Source: Malassezia japonica
Taxonomy: Eukaryota; Basidiomycota; Malasseziomycetes; Malasseziales; Malasseziaceae
NCBI RefSeq assembly: GCF_029542785.1
Contig: NC_083374.1
Span: forward strand, 620,001-684,000
Length of the DNA stretch: 64,000 nucleotides
Reading direction: 5' to 3'
Both the position numbers and the translations under genes were made by a program. Below the pieces are notes generated by a model. The model saw only the letters and a program-made list of their open reading frames with translations. It searched no databases and had not been told where the DNA came from. Positions 10,501 through 19,521 of this stretch are shown here, in pieces (within the stretch, counting starts at the first letter, position 1; each line of letters begins with the position of its first letter).

Positions 10501-11154
10501 ACGTGGAGCACCAAGGTACGCGCGCTGATGATGGACCTCTTGCCGTTTGCCAAGTGCAATCCCTCGTCGCAGCTGTACGACCCCGAGGCGCCGGTGCTCG
10601 AGCATGTCATCGCGGCCGGCAGTGACGAGCAATCGCCGCTCGTCGAGGTGCGTGCCGTGGAAGACGTCGACCAGAAAGGGCGCCACCCGGTCAAGTCGGT
10701 CGTCTTTTCGCAATGGACGCGCATGCTGGACAAGATCGGCGGCGCGCTCAGCCACGCCGGCATCAAACACCGCCAGCTCGACGGTACGATGAGCCGCGGG
10801 CAGCGCGAAGAGGCGCTGCAGGCGTTCAAATCCGATCCGAGCGTCGAGGTGTTCCTCGTGAGTCTGCGCGCGGGTGGCTTTGGTCTGAACCTCGTGTCGG
10901 CGTGCCGCGCGTACCTCATGGACCCCTACTGGAACCCTGCGGTGGAGAACCAGGGATTGGACCGTATCTACCGCCTTGGCCAGCAGCGCCCGGTCGTAAT
11001 GACCAAGTTTATCGTGCACAAGAGCATCGAAGAGCAGATGCTCGAGCTGCAGCGCCGCAAGACGGAGCTTGCCAACCGCGTCGGCGCCCGCCGCCTTACG
11101 GGCGACGATGCGAAGCGCAACAGGAACGAGGAGCTCAAGCTGCTCTTTTCGTAG
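7588..11154 (+). CDS. SNF2-family ATPase with RING finger, Rad5/Rad16/HLTF type
   Basis: Single exon, 1188 aa, starting MDEYNSQLPF. The ATPase core begins near residue 370; the Walker A is ADDMGLGKT near 440-450 and the Walker B is LDEAH near 620. A C3HC4 RING sits between the helicase lobes at about 844-914 (CNNCGTEL, CQHTFCSQC, CPCCG). The second lobe shows VVFSQWTRMLD, SLRAGGFGLNL and RIYRLGQQRPV. A RING between the lobes is the hallmark of Rad5/Rad16/HLTF enzymes, which act in DNA-damage tolerance or nucleotide excision repair. I could not recognise a HIRAN domain in the N-terminal third, so Rad5 versus Rad16 or another subclass is left open. The stop abuts that of the convergent ALKBH6 gene. 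Confidence 0.88.
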   Translation: MDEYNSQLPFDATAGASDANLLPTGWQDQSFDALEATQKLLEAAAQGQDWQPQLEYVQNSYGTPIDLTTEDDDDIDEPILVETRIAPTPPLRRNAYVPPQRGAHMPPKWVCIGIIYPSVLCMYGLPPELQLQGLPGEYPDVDPEWESLTFWGEPGYRPVAIHEGAKQGAITGNQRLGMSVSTLLPGPSDLAPSDPNNKPEILNEFGTLSDKYSKIVEYFTGQDQLMTISRCKLVSPTKAQNFTQSIETLLFVPDASVPIVVGSLTRSDIYLETPDAYNASDFPDMPKLLNPEEIQPRRQRPRYTAPLYTPYMSTAETYNSIGSLGGTPMSKEMLEEEQKAQINSVYDSLKGSENLGETDPGPLISAKLFTHQKQALTFLLERERERRFEELLNTDGSDDTNHISLWTVAQQAGGRIQRFQNIVTQTTLNRTPGICRGAILADDMGLGKTITVISVIAKTMAEAHVFGHSPLAPDVWSDDEPQLVGDSRNRRTAEQARREELRCRSRATLLVCPLSIVSNWESQIREHWDPQNQPSIYVYHGSGRLTDPHLLADYDVVITTYSTLGSEFSNQTTWAAAAGKGDKDDDLLEIDADGAPVTKKRRKMNEAPNTCQRIEWFRIVLDEAHIVKESRTWQSKAVCNLSAPRRICLTGTPIQNKLDDLYALILFLRLDPFSDRTVWNRFCRDKKHLYLNQSRSKDDELLDPTSLVRVQTIMKFLTLRRMKTDRRPDGSLILALPPKASRVVKLALSEAERTKYQRLHSRFREEFEEHVADGTVGVNYATILHEILILRMMCDHAELVEDSMDSGRARFGMEDLSSAIRDDGLTRRRAAEFFMLLSDSMLAQCNNCGTELPSLAAPADEMDGAPRKNDPKLPVVTRCQHTFCSQCFQSQVGHGWPKPSKETREPCPCCGTELHLILDAVALTPADADLAESGVAPEKENGSRLLAALDEKAQPKLAALFRPDDPASWPETWSTKVRALMMDLLPFAKCNPSSQLYDPEAPVLEHVIAAGSDEQSPLVEVRAVEDVDQKGRHPVKSVVFSQWTRMLDKIGGALSHAGIKHRQLDGTMSRGQREEALQAFKSDPSVEVFLVSLRAGGFGLNLVSACRAYLMDPYWNPAVENQGLDRIYRLGQQRPVVMTKFIVHKSIEEQMLELQRRKTELANRVGARRLTGDDAKRNRNEELKLLFS

Positions 11155-11920
11155 CTACCGTAGGCGCAGCGACGGCGCAACACGCTCTACATCACGAAAG
11201 GTAAGGCTCACTCGGCGGGCGCGCGGCACGCTTGTCGACGTGGCCTGTGCACGCTCGATGACCTGCCGCAGCGCCGCGTCGCCGAGGCGGTCGACATTGC
11301 ATACGCGCGCGAGGTCCGCAGGCGTGTCGACGTCGCGCTCGGCGATACCGTGCAGGTACTGGGTATAGGCCGCGCCATAGGTAATCAACAGGCTGCGGGG
11401 CTCTTGCAGGATCGAAAAGGCGGGCTCGGGGGGCAACGTGCCGTCCACTTTGGGCTCGTACAAATCTAGTAGGATGGGGGCGCAGAGGGAGATGGTCGCG
11501 ACGGCTGGGAAGTACGCGGGGCCGTCCTTGTGCGCCATGATACCTTGCCCCGGCTCGTACTCGTTCACGAGGCAGTGGTTCGGCTGCTGGTGCTTGCTCC
11601 CCGAGAACACGCCCGTGTCACGCAGGCGCTCAACCAGCGGAGGAAACTGGGTAAAGAAGGGAGGAAGCGTCTCGGGGACGAGCATGCCCGAGCGCTCGGC
11701 AATCTGGCCGCCCCAGTACTGGAGCCTGGGTCAGGGGGCAGCTACCTACCTGCGGTGCGCGAGCTGCTTCCACTTTGGCCGCGGCGCCTCGTCGATCTGC
11801 GTCAGCCGTGCGGCCTACCTTGCGCACGAGGTACGCCTCCTCGTCGCTCGACACAAACTCGGGGATGTACAAGAAACCCCCGTCGGGGCAATGGGGCACC
11901 GCGATGCGGAACGCGTCCAT
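11155..11920 (-). CDS. AlkB-family 2-oxoglutarate/Fe(II) dioxygenase, ALKBH6 type
   Basis: Three exons (11920-11819, 11796-11750, 11725-11155) joined across introns of 22 and 24 nt; 239 aa, about the size of human ALKBH6. Splicing yields RPKWKQLAHRRLQYWGG, the conserved substrate-side block of ALKBH6. The metal site is visible as HKD in GIMAHKDGP and the distal His in YLHGI. NHCLVNEYEPGQGI is also typical of the family. AlkB proteins oxidatively demethylate nucleic acids; the substrate of the ALKBH6 branch is poorly defined. The 47-nt middle exon lies between two micro-introns. Only 18 bp separate its start from the end of the WEE1 gene upstream, so its promoter must overlap WEE1 sequence. 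Confidence 0.88.
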
Positions 11921-11938
11921 GTGGAGTCGTCGTTAGAT

Positions 11939-14866
11939 CTACAAAGCGCGGTCGCCCAAGAAGGACACCTTGTCTATGTCCATACCCTGGTGGGTATCAG
12001 GCATGCACGCGCTGGGGGACAGGAACGTATCGACAGTCTGGGGCTCCTCAAAAGCGTCCTCGGTCATGAGCGATGTAGAGGTATCCGGCGAGGCGTGGTC
12101 GGCGTGGTCGGCGGCGCGGAGGACCTCGGTCATAAACGCGATTTCGTCCTCCTGAATCATTGCGCCGCGGAAACGGACGACCATGCGCTCGCTATCAAGG
12201 TCATGCGAGGCAGGGGGGGCATAGTACTTGGAGGCGGGAAGGGGGTACGGCGCGCCATTCTCTGTTTCGGCGCTGAACGCCGGGAGCTGGTCGAGCTCGT
12301 TCGCTTTGAGGCCACGGCGCATTCGGTCGCGCACCACAGCGAGCGTCGGGAGCTGCATCAGGTCGTCTGCGGTCGGGCGTAAGTAGGGCTGCGAAGACAG
12401 GAGCGCGGTAATCACGCTCTGCATCGCGGGGCTCAGCATATCAAGCTGCACGTCGGAGAAGTCGTCGCACCGTAGCTTGTGCCACGGCTCGCCATTGTCC
12501 GGGATCTCGACACTGCACGCAGCCTCGAGCAAGATCAAGCCCAGCGAAAAGAGATCGGCAGGCTTACCGTACTTGGACTCAAAGATCACCTCCGGAGCAA
12601 TGTACTCTCGGTCGCCTTCGCGCTCGAGCGAGAGGACCTGCGAGCCTTTGCGGTGCTGCCGCATGCCGCGGCGGCGCGGCCGCTCGGGCGCGTCGCCCCA
12701 CGAGCTCTGCGGCGCACTAAACGCAAACGTGCCCTGTCCCGCCTGCGCCGGGAGGCCCCACGGCGCCGGCGCCTGGTGCAGGGGCGAGGACGGAGGCGTG
12801 AACGACAGATCGCTCGCGCTCTCGCCGTCGCGCGGCATAAACTTGCGGGTTTCGAGATGGGCGCCTGCGACAATCTCTTTGGCGGTGCATCGAGGCCAGC
12901 GCGTTGCCATGCCAAAGTCGGTAATCTTCAGGCTGCCGATTTCCGTGATGAGGATATTGGCGGGCTTCAAATCGAGGTGCAGCACGCCGCACCTGTGGAT
13001 GTAATCGACGCCCGCGGCGAGCTCCGCCAGGACTTTCCAGAGGCGCGCCTCGTCGAGTGCGCCCACCTGACGGCCGTACTCGGCGAGGACAAACGCGAGC
13101 GAGCCGAGGGGGCACAGCTCCGTCTGGAGATAGAGGAACCCGTCCTCTTCCCATGCACTCAGCAGATCCACGACGCCTTCCGCGCCAAAGAAGGGGTCGT
13201 GCCATGTGCTGCGGTTTTGCCTCAAGAGACAAAGCACATCCACTTCCTCTAGGCGGCGGATGCGGTCTTTTGGCCCGAGGAACGCGCGCTTCATGCGCTT
13301 CACGGCAGAGACGTGCCCGGTAGACTTTTCGCGCACCTTTACCACCTCGCTAAACTCGCCCTGGCCGAGCGTGGACTCGGTCACAAACTGGTCCTCAAAT
13401 ATGCTTTGCGTCGACTGCCGGTGCCGCGCATGAGCCGGCTCGCTCTGCGCCACGGCACTGACCTTGACCGCGGGCGGCGTCTGCCACTGGTCGACCGGCT
13501 CCGAGTGCCGGGGGCGCTGCACCTTGTGCTTGCGCGCGGCTGTGCCGCCATAGGCTTGCGAGGGCGAATGCGCATGCGCAGCTTCAAACCACTTGAGGTG
13601 CGGCGGCTTGCGCGTCGGCGTGATCGGTGTCTGTTCCTCCGGCGATAGCTCGCCGAGCGCTAGCGACGGGCTCGCCTCCGAGCCGTATAGCGAGCCGGTG
13701 TTGAGCACCGGGGGATTCGCGTCGCGCGTCATCGGCGTGTTCATCCACGGCGAGTCGGCGAGCGGCGCAGGACGCGCACTCGGTGCACGCGCCATGAGCG
13801 GCGATGCAAAGCAGTTGTTCGGCGAGTTCATCACGTCCGACGGCGTTGCGACCGCGACCGATGCAGGCGCAGGCGTCGGCACCTCGGTCATAGGCGTGTC
13901 GGGCACCTCGTCCATAGGGACGGCGCGGGGGAGCGGAAAGGCGCCCGTGTGGTGGCCGGTACGTGCGCGGCGGACGGGCTGCTCACGCTTGAGGCTCGGC
14001 AGATTGTACTCGTTCTCGGACGGGGGCGCGTTGCGCAGCGGCGACTCTGGCGCCTCGAACACGTCATTCGGGTCGATCGCTGGGCGCGGCTCTTCGAGCA
14101 AGTGGCCGAGCAGCCCGCTTGCGGCTGGGACGCGTTCCGAGGCCGAGCGGTTGTGCCGGCGCGGCCCTTCGGAGCGGGGAAAGCCCATGCCCAGCGTGGG
14201 CGAGTGCACGGTGCGAGTGCGCGGCGCCTCGGTGCCCGGTGCATTGAAGTAGGTCGAGCGGGGCGGCGTGGGAAACAGCGGCGAGCGCGTCGGAAACGGG
14301 CCGCCCATGGACCGGCCGCGGCGGTGCACGCGTGCAGCGGATGCGGCATCTGAAATAGCAAAGGAGGGTTTGACTGGCGTGTCGGGCATCACCGCGACGC
14401 TCTTTTTGGAAAAGGAGCGCTCGGCCATCGCGGTCTCGACCACCTCACGGAGCGGGCGCGGGTGGTGGAAGCTGTTTTCTTTTTGCATGGAGCCGAGCGA
14501 CGAGGCACGTTCCATGTCCGAGCCCCCATACCGCACGGTCGCCTCGGACTTGGAGTCCACCATGGTCCCACGGCGCCGCTTGGACACGAGGCCGTTGGAT
14601 GCGAACGCTGTTTGGAGCGGCCGCACATTGCGGAACGACTCGGAGGTATTTGGCGTAGAGGATATCGGGCCAGGTACTGGTGGGAGCAGGCGACTACCGC
14701 TCGTACTTGCCGGCGGCGTCGACGCGGTGCTCTCCATTCTCCGAGGTGCGATGCGTCCTGCACGGATGGATCGGCTGGGAAACCCTCGCGGGACGCGCGC
14801 TGAGACGCGTCCGACGCGTGCCGCGCGCCGGCAAAACAGACTACATATTAGGTCAGCATCGGTCAT
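11939..14866 (-). CDS. WEE1: WEE1-type protein kinase (mitotic inhibitor)
   Basis: Single exon, 975 aa from the first ATG; a second in-frame ATG at 14737 (MESTASTPP) may be the real start. The long N-terminal half is low-complexity with many SP/TP sites, as expected for a regulated Wee1. The kinase domain starts near 494: Gly loop LGQGEFSEVV, VAIK-equivalent SAVKRMKRAF, EVDVL, catalytic loop HLDLKPANILIT and ITDFGMATRWP. Wee1 phosphorylates the inhibitory Tyr of Cdk1 and delays mitosis. Unusually, about 88 Pro/Ser/Arg-rich residues separate ATRWP from EREGDREYIAPEV, segments nearly adjacent in fission yeast Wee1. The C-terminal tail is short and acidic. Confidence 0.9.
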   Translation of the reverse strand: MTDADLICSLFCRRAARVGRVSARVPRGFPSRSIRAGRIAPRRMESTASTPPASTSGSRLLPPVPGPISSTPNTSESFRNVRPLQTAFASNGLVSKRRRGTMVDSKSEATVRYGGSDMERASSLGSMQKENSFHHPRPLREVVETAMAERSFSKKSVAVMPDTPVKPSFAISDAASAARVHRRGRSMGGPFPTRSPLFPTPPRSTYFNAPGTEAPRTRTVHSPTLGMGFPRSEGPRRHNRSASERVPAASGLLGHLLEEPRPAIDPNDVFEAPESPLRNAPPSENEYNLPSLKREQPVRRARTGHHTGAFPLPRAVPMDEVPDTPMTEVPTPAPASVAVATPSDVMNSPNNCFASPLMARAPSARPAPLADSPWMNTPMTRDANPPVLNTGSLYGSEASPSLALGELSPEEQTPITPTRKPPHLKWFEAAHAHSPSQAYGGTAARKHKVQRPRHSEPVDQWQTPPAVKVSAVAQSEPAHARHRQSTQSIFEDQFVTESTLGQGEFSEVVKVREKSTGHVSAVKRMKRAFLGPKDRIRRLEEVDVLCLLRQNRSTWHDPFFGAEGVVDLLSAWEEDGFLYLQTELCPLGSLAFVLAEYGRQVGALDEARLWKVLAELAAGVDYIHRCGVLHLDLKPANILITEIGSLKITDFGMATRWPRCTAKEIVAGAHLETRKFMPRDGESASDLSFTPPSSPLHQAPAPWGLPAQAGQGTFAFSAPQSSWGDAPERPRRRGMRQHRKGSQVLSLEREGDREYIAPEVIFESKYGKPADLFSLGLILLEAACSVEIPDNGEPWHKLRCDDFSDVQLDMLSPAMQSVITALLSSQPYLRPTADDLMQLPTLAVVRDRMRRGLKANELDQLPAFSAETENGAPYPLPASKYYAPPASHDLDSERMVVRFRGAMIQEDEIAFMTEVLRAADHADHASPDTSTSLMTEDAFEEPQTVDTFLSPSACMPDTHQGMDIDKVSFLGDRAL

Positions 14867-14919
14867 GAGACACCGGCGCTGCGGGGCGCAGATGCCAAGC
14901 CAACCAAATTGCGCTTTGC

Positions 14920-16731
14920 ATGACCAACACTGAGGCAGTGTCAGCCCCGGGCCCTAGCATGCCGGAGGATACCATGGCAAACGAAGAAGAGGTGCTAGTC
15001 AAGCCTGCTAAATCGGAGGCCGGTCTCAAGGCGAGTCTCCCGTCGCCGTTCTCGGAGGAGATGGGGCCGTACCGCCTGGACCCCGACGACTTTCGCTGGC
15101 GCAAGAGGAACGAGGGACCGGCACAGGGCAAGTACTCGCGCGGTCTGTGGGGCGGCGAGATGTACCAGGAGCGCCGCGCACACGGGACGTACCGCGGCGA
15201 CGACATGATCACCGGAACAACGCTTGCGCTGCCCAGCACGCTGGACCGCAAGACGTTTTTGGAGCTCTTCACGCTCGCGTGCATGCGCGCGCGTTTCGAC
15301 TTTCCGATCCTGGCGGTGACGATTGAGACGGGGCACCTCGCCATCCCGATGCTGCCGTGTCTCGTGTACGAGCCGGTGACGTCGTTTGAGCAGATCGAGC
15401 GCTGGGCCGAGAAGACAATCGTCGTCCACGAGCCCAAGACGGATGCGGAGCACGCGCAGACCATCGAGGAGCGCACCGAGGCGGTGCGCAAGGAGCTCGG
15501 CTTGACCGAGCTCAAGGTCGAGGAGTGCGCCAAGGTGACGCACCTCGTGCTTTCGGGCCGCCCAGACGAAACGAACAGGGTCTCGGTGCTGGTGCACTGT
15601 GCGCACTCGATCTCTGATGCGCACACCGAGATGCTCGTCGTGCGCAAGGAGCTCGCGTACGTGAACGAGTGCCTGCAAGCGCCTTTTCCTTTGCCCCGTA
15701 CCCACGAGCTGCACCCGTCGCAACTCCCGTGGGGGGAAGAGGTCGAGCGCCTTCCGCCGACGCTCTACGAGCTGTACGGCTCCGACGTCACCGTGTTCGA
15801 TCCCGAAAAGGGCATCAAAAGCTCTGGAAAAATTATGAGCGGGCACTCGCTGCGCCTCGACGAAGGCCGCGAGGCGGGCGTCGGCCCGTGTGACACCCAC
15901 CATACTACCGTTCTGCTGTCCAAGGAGGAGACAGACTCGGTATACCGAGCCTCCAAGGCGCAGGGCTGGACCGTGACCCTTTCTGTGGATGCCGCGCGGC
16001 ACATGGCATACATCGAGATGCGCCGCGCATACCTCGAAAAAAGGCGCAAGCAGCCGATTCCCGAGACGCTCCAGACCAACTTTTTGATGCCGGTCGACGG
16101 CCGCCCGCGCTTCGTCGAGCCGTACAAGGGCAAGGAGTTTGCTGGAAACGGCACGTCGGGCTTCGTAACAACCATGCCGGTCATGGAGCCGTACTACGTC
16201 CCGGCGAGCGTCGAGCGCTATACGCGCTTCTGGCGCGCCAAAAAAGACCTAAGTCAGGTGCGCGTCTTTTGCAAGCTCGCCAAGAACCTCGCAGGCATGT
16301 ACCGCGAGGCAGAACTCGACTGGCAAGACCGCATCGACGGCATGACGCCCCTTCTCATGATGGGCGGTCTGTTCAGCCCCGAGTATCCCCCGCAGGACCT
16401 TGCGCCGGAGGGTTTCAGCTCAGTGGGCGTGCTCGAACGCCTGCTCCCTGCCGAGCACCCCGTGGCGGGGCACGACGAGCCGATCCGTGTCACGGACTGG
16501 TTCGTGGGCCTCACCATGTCAAAACACCGCTTCAGCCTCAATTTTTCTTTCCATATCTGGACTTTCCTTGGCCAGATGCACCTCTCTGTAATTCATTCGG
16601 ATCATTTTTCGCAGGAGTATGTTGTACGTTTCCTGGACACGATCAAGACTACCCTTCTCCTATTCGCCGAGGTATACGATCCCAATTCGCCGTCTGCAAA
16701 GGAATCGGGAGAAGGTTGCCACATCATGTAA
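14920..16731 (+). CDS. Acyltransferase-like protein of the CAT/condensation fold
   Basis: Single exon, 603 aa, starting 53 bp from the divergent WEE1 start. The segment HCAHSISD at about residues 226-233 fits the HHxxxD active-site motif of chloramphenicol-acetyltransferase-fold enzymes (fungal alcohol or trichothecene O-acetyltransferases, NRPS condensation domains). A second conserved-looking block is the TNFLMPVDGRPRF region, and the end has the FHIWTFLGQMHLSVIHSD segment placed as the C-terminal core of this fold. No signal peptide is visible. The C-terminus reads GEGCHIM, a possible CaaX-like prenylation signal. Substrate unknown; the family call rests on the motif and overall order, not on a search. 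Its stop abuts the stop of the next, convergent gene. Confidence 0.6.
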   Translation: MTNTEAVSAPGPSMPEDTMANEEEVLVKPAKSEAGLKASLPSPFSEEMGPYRLDPDDFRWRKRNEGPAQGKYSRGLWGGEMYQERRAHGTYRGDDMITGTTLALPSTLDRKTFLELFTLACMRARFDFPILAVTIETGHLAIPMLPCLVYEPVTSFEQIERWAEKTIVVHEPKTDAEHAQTIEERTEAVRKELGLTELKVEECAKVTHLVLSGRPDETNRVSVLVHCAHSISDAHTEMLVVRKELAYVNECLQAPFPLPRTHELHPSQLPWGEEVERLPPTLYELYGSDVTVFDPEKGIKSSGKIMSGHSLRLDEGREAGVGPCDTHHTTVLLSKEETDSVYRASKAQGWTVTLSVDAARHMAYIEMRRAYLEKRRKQPIPETLQTNFLMPVDGRPRFVEPYKGKEFAGNGTSGFVTTMPVMEPYYVPASVERYTRFWRAKKDLSQVRVFCKLAKNLAGMYREAELDWQDRIDGMTPLLMMGGLFSPEYPPQDLAPEGFSSVGVLERLLPAEHPVAGHDEPIRVTDWFVGLTMSKHRFSLNFSFHIWTFLGQMHLSVIHSDHFSQEYVVRFLDTIKTTLLLFAEVYDPNSPSAKESGEGCHIM

Positions 16732-17496
16732 TTACGCACCTAATAGTTCGTCAAGGTAGTCTTCCATGGCCCCAGACGATGCGGCCGGTGGCTGAGATGG
16801 CGCTCGAGACGGCACTCGAGACGGCGGGGGTGGCTCGTCGACCGACGCCAGGAAGGCATCAATGTCCAGCGGATCGCGAGTGGCGTGCTCGTCTTGCGTC
16901 GCACTGCCTTTGGGCGGGCGGGGGGCGGAGTGCGCGCCGGGTACTGTGCGCCGCCACGCGGCCGCACCGCCTTTGGGGACGTGACTTGCACTCAAGCGTG
17001 CTTTGAGGGCTGCGTTAGCGAGCAAGACCTACCTCGTGCCTCATCAGCGGCCTCCTTATCGCGCCGTATCATCTCGAGTTCATCATTAGACATCTTGGGC
17101 GGCGCGCGGGGATCACGCAGCCAGTCCGGCTCCTCTTCACTTTCGGAGCCGACGTCAAACTGCGGCTTGGCGTCCACGTCGAGCGACGCGACTTTGTCGC
17201 GCAGCTTGCTCAGGTCCACCTCGGGCTCGGGCTCAACCTCTGCATTAGCACAATGACGCACCCTCGTGCGGATCGACCTCTTCTTCTTGGTAGCGCCAGC
17301 TGTTGTCCTGCACCCGCCTGCGCCGGAACTGGGCAGGCGCCGGCGCATCGCTGTCGTCCGACGCCACGCTGCCGCTCTCATCTCCGCTTTCTTCTGGCTC
17401 TTGTGCCGGCTTCTGCTGTCCTTCTTTCGGGGGAATGCCTTTCTTGGCCTTGTACCGCCGCGACGCACGCGCTTTGTATTTGTTCTGCAGGACCAT
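16732..17496 (-). CDS. Hypothetical protein, low complexity, three exons
   Basis: Exons 17496-17262, 17239-17033 and 17009-16732 (introns of 22 and 23 nt) encode 239 aa. The start MVLQNKYKARASRRYKAKKG is strongly basic; the middle is acidic and Ser/Glu-rich (EESGDESGSVASDDSD, then SESEEEPDWLRDP); the last part is Pro/Ser-rich and ends MEDYLDELLGA. I do not recognise a domain. A basic start followed by acidic patches is common in nuclear or nucleolar proteins, but that is only a hint. Both splice sites follow the window-wide micro-intron pattern and keep a single frame from start to stop, which is the main evidence that the gene is real. It is divergent from the kynureninase gene across 41 bp. 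Confidence 0.65.
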
Positions 17497-17537
17497 GGGT
17501 GGACAGTGCGCAAGGAACACACCTGCATTGAACCACC

Positions 17538-19112
17538 ATGCCCTTTTCCCTGGAGCAGTTCCGAGCGGAGCTTGACGGGTTGCTCGACGATGCGGCCGCG
17601 CCGCACAAATACGACAGTGCGGCACTCGCAGAGAAGCTCAATGAGCGCGACCCCCTAGGCAAGCTGCGCGATGGCTACGAGCTGCCGCGCATGCGCGACA
17701 TTACCGGCGACGCCTCTGTCCCGGCCGACGCACCGGCCTACTACTTCTGTGGAAACTCGCTGGGCCCGCTTGCGAAGCGCTCGCGCAAGTACGTGCAGGA
17801 AGAGCTGGATGTTTGGGGCTCGGTGGGGGTCAATGGGCACTTTGACCATATCCACGGGCGCCCGTGGGCCAGCATCGACGAACGCGCGACGCGTTTCACG
17901 GCCGAGATCGTCGGCGCGAAGCGCTCCGAAGTCGCGGTTATGGCGACGCTCACGCAGAACTTGCATACGATGCTCGCTACCTTTTACCGGCCGAGGGCCG
18001 GCGGGGCGCGGACCAAGATTCTGTACGAAAAGCGCGCTTTTCCGTCGGACAAGTATGCGCTCGACTCGCTGTGCCGCCTCAATGACCTCGATCCGCGCGC
18101 ATGCCTCGTGCCGCTCACTCCGCGCGAGGGCGAGTCGTATATCCGCACCGAAGACATCCTAAAAGCCATTGCCGACACGGGCGACGCGGGTGCGATGATC
18201 ATGCTGGGCGGCGTGCAGTACTTTACTGGCCAGCTCTTTGAGCTCGAGACGATCTGCAAAGCGGCGCACGACGCAGGTATGGTGATGGGCGTGGACCTTG
18301 CGCATGCCTTCCTCAACGTACCCCTTGCTTTGCACGACTGGGGCATCGACTGGGCCGTGTGGTGCTCGTACAAGTACGGCTCGGGTGGCCCAGGCGGCAT
18401 CGCCGGCCTGTTTCTGCACGAAAAGTGGCATACACAGGACCTTGTGCGTCCTTCTGGCTGGTGGGGTCACAACCGCAGCACGCGCTTTACCATGCCGGAA
18501 GAATTTGACCCCATTCCGGGCGCTGCCGGCTGGCAGGTTTCTAACCCATCGGTGCTCGACGTGTCTGTGCTCATCGGCTCCCTTGAGACGGTATGGGAGG
18601 GCGTCAAGGCCGCCGCGCCGAACGACGCCGCAGAGCTCGACACGATCGGTACGGACGAGGACACAAAACACCGCGAGACGCTTTCTTCCTTGGGCTACGG
18701 CCGCATCATGCCGCACATGCGGGCCAAGTCGCAGCGTCTCACGGCCTACCTCGAGCTGCTCATGGGCAAGGACGGTTTGGACTTTGAGCAGTATGGCGTA
18801 AAGCTACGTCTCATTACACCGGAAGACCCCGAGCAGCGCGGCTCGCAGCTCTGCGTGCAATTCCTCGAGAACGCTCCGCAGCGTCCGGGCGAGGCGGATG
18901 CGAGCGACGCCGTGGCACGGTCCATCTCCAAGGACACGCTCATGGCCCAGGTCGTCCACCTCATGGAGAAGAAGCGCGGTGTAATTTGTGATATGAGATA
19001 CCCCGATGTCCTGCGCGTCGCGCCGCTCGCGGCATTCAACACCTACACAGAGGTGTACTACGTCGCGCAGGCCATAGCTTGGGCCCTCCAGCAGGTGGGC
19101 CACTCGCCGTAG
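17538..19112 (+). CDS. BNA5: Kynureninase
   Basis: Single exon, 524 aa. The N-terminal YYFCGNSLGPLAK, the PNWDH-like stretch GVNGHFDHIHGRPW and the region VMATLTQNLHTML are typical of kynureninase. The PLP-binding Lys lies in WCSYKYGSGGPGG, and GWWGHNRSTRF and GWQVSNPSV follow as in the family. The enzyme cleaves kynurenine and 3-hydroxykynurenine to anthranilate or 3-hydroxyanthranilate plus alanine, in tryptophan breakdown and de novo NAD synthesis. Yeast Bna5 is 453 aa; the extra length lies in loops and the C-terminal part. No mitochondrial leader is obvious, consistent with a cytosolic enzyme. Confidence 0.95.
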   Translation: MPFSLEQFRAELDGLLDDAAAPHKYDSAALAEKLNERDPLGKLRDGYELPRMRDITGDASVPADAPAYYFCGNSLGPLAKRSRKYVQEELDVWGSVGVNGHFDHIHGRPWASIDERATRFTAEIVGAKRSEVAVMATLTQNLHTMLATFYRPRAGGARTKILYEKRAFPSDKYALDSLCRLNDLDPRACLVPLTPREGESYIRTEDILKAIADTGDAGAMIMLGGVQYFTGQLFELETICKAAHDAGMVMGVDLAHAFLNVPLALHDWGIDWAVWCSYKYGSGGPGGIAGLFLHEKWHTQDLVRPSGWWGHNRSTRFTMPEEFDPIPGAAGWQVSNPSVLDVSVLIGSLETVWEGVKAAAPNDAAELDTIGTDEDTKHRETLSSLGYGRIMPHMRAKSQRLTAYLELLMGKDGLDFEQYGVKLRLITPEDPEQRGSQLCVQFLENAPQRPGEADASDAVARSISKDTLMAQVVHLMEKKRGVICDMRYPDVLRVAPLAAFNTYTEVYYVAQAIAWALQQVGHSP

Positions 19113-19253
19113 CCTCCACATTCGGCCGAGAGAACGTGTCGGCAGGGCGGCCCGCTCGGCGCCTCGCCCCTCACGTCGCGGATCCACAGGCTCTCGGTGT
19201 GCAAGACACAGCTGTTTTTCTGTGAAAGTACCTGAGGTTTTATACATACCAAC

Positions 19254-19521
19254 ATGGCTTCTGCGGTTCTGAGTGCACTCGGCTACGCCAGCTTTGGTTT
19301 TTTGGCGCGCTGCTACGCCCTGGGTATCCAGAAGCGTAACATTCTCGACAGTACGTACAAGGCGCGAAACACAGGATACTGACGCCGTAGACTTTGGCGG
19401 TCACGCCGCGTTTGCGGGTGCGTTTGGTGCGCTTGGTTACTGGCTCCACGGCGTCAAGATCTCGCAGCAGGAGCTGCTGGAGAAGAAGCAGAAGGAGCTC
19501 ACGGAGCGCCGGTTGGCATAA
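19254..19521 (+). CDS. Small two-helix membrane protein, possible mitochondrial respiratory-chain accessory subunit
   Basis: Two exons, 19254-19350 and 19391-19521, around a 40-nt intron; 75 aa. Two hydrophobic segments (AVLSALGYASFGFLARC and AAFAGAFGALGYWLH) are followed by a charged helix KISQQELLEKKQKELTERR. Size and plan (two membrane helices, short basic-acidic tail, no cleaved leader) resemble small accessory subunits of mitochondrial complex I or similar inner-membrane proteins, but I cannot assign a family from memory. The intron begins GTACGT and has CTGAC nine bases before its end. It follows the kynureninase gene by 141 bp on the same strand. Confidence 0.6.

Noticed and set aside
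9688..11019. Long antisense open frame across the SNF2/RING gene
   Set aside because: Same reason; it reads Arg/His/Leu-rich without motifs, while the plus strand has all helicase motifs.
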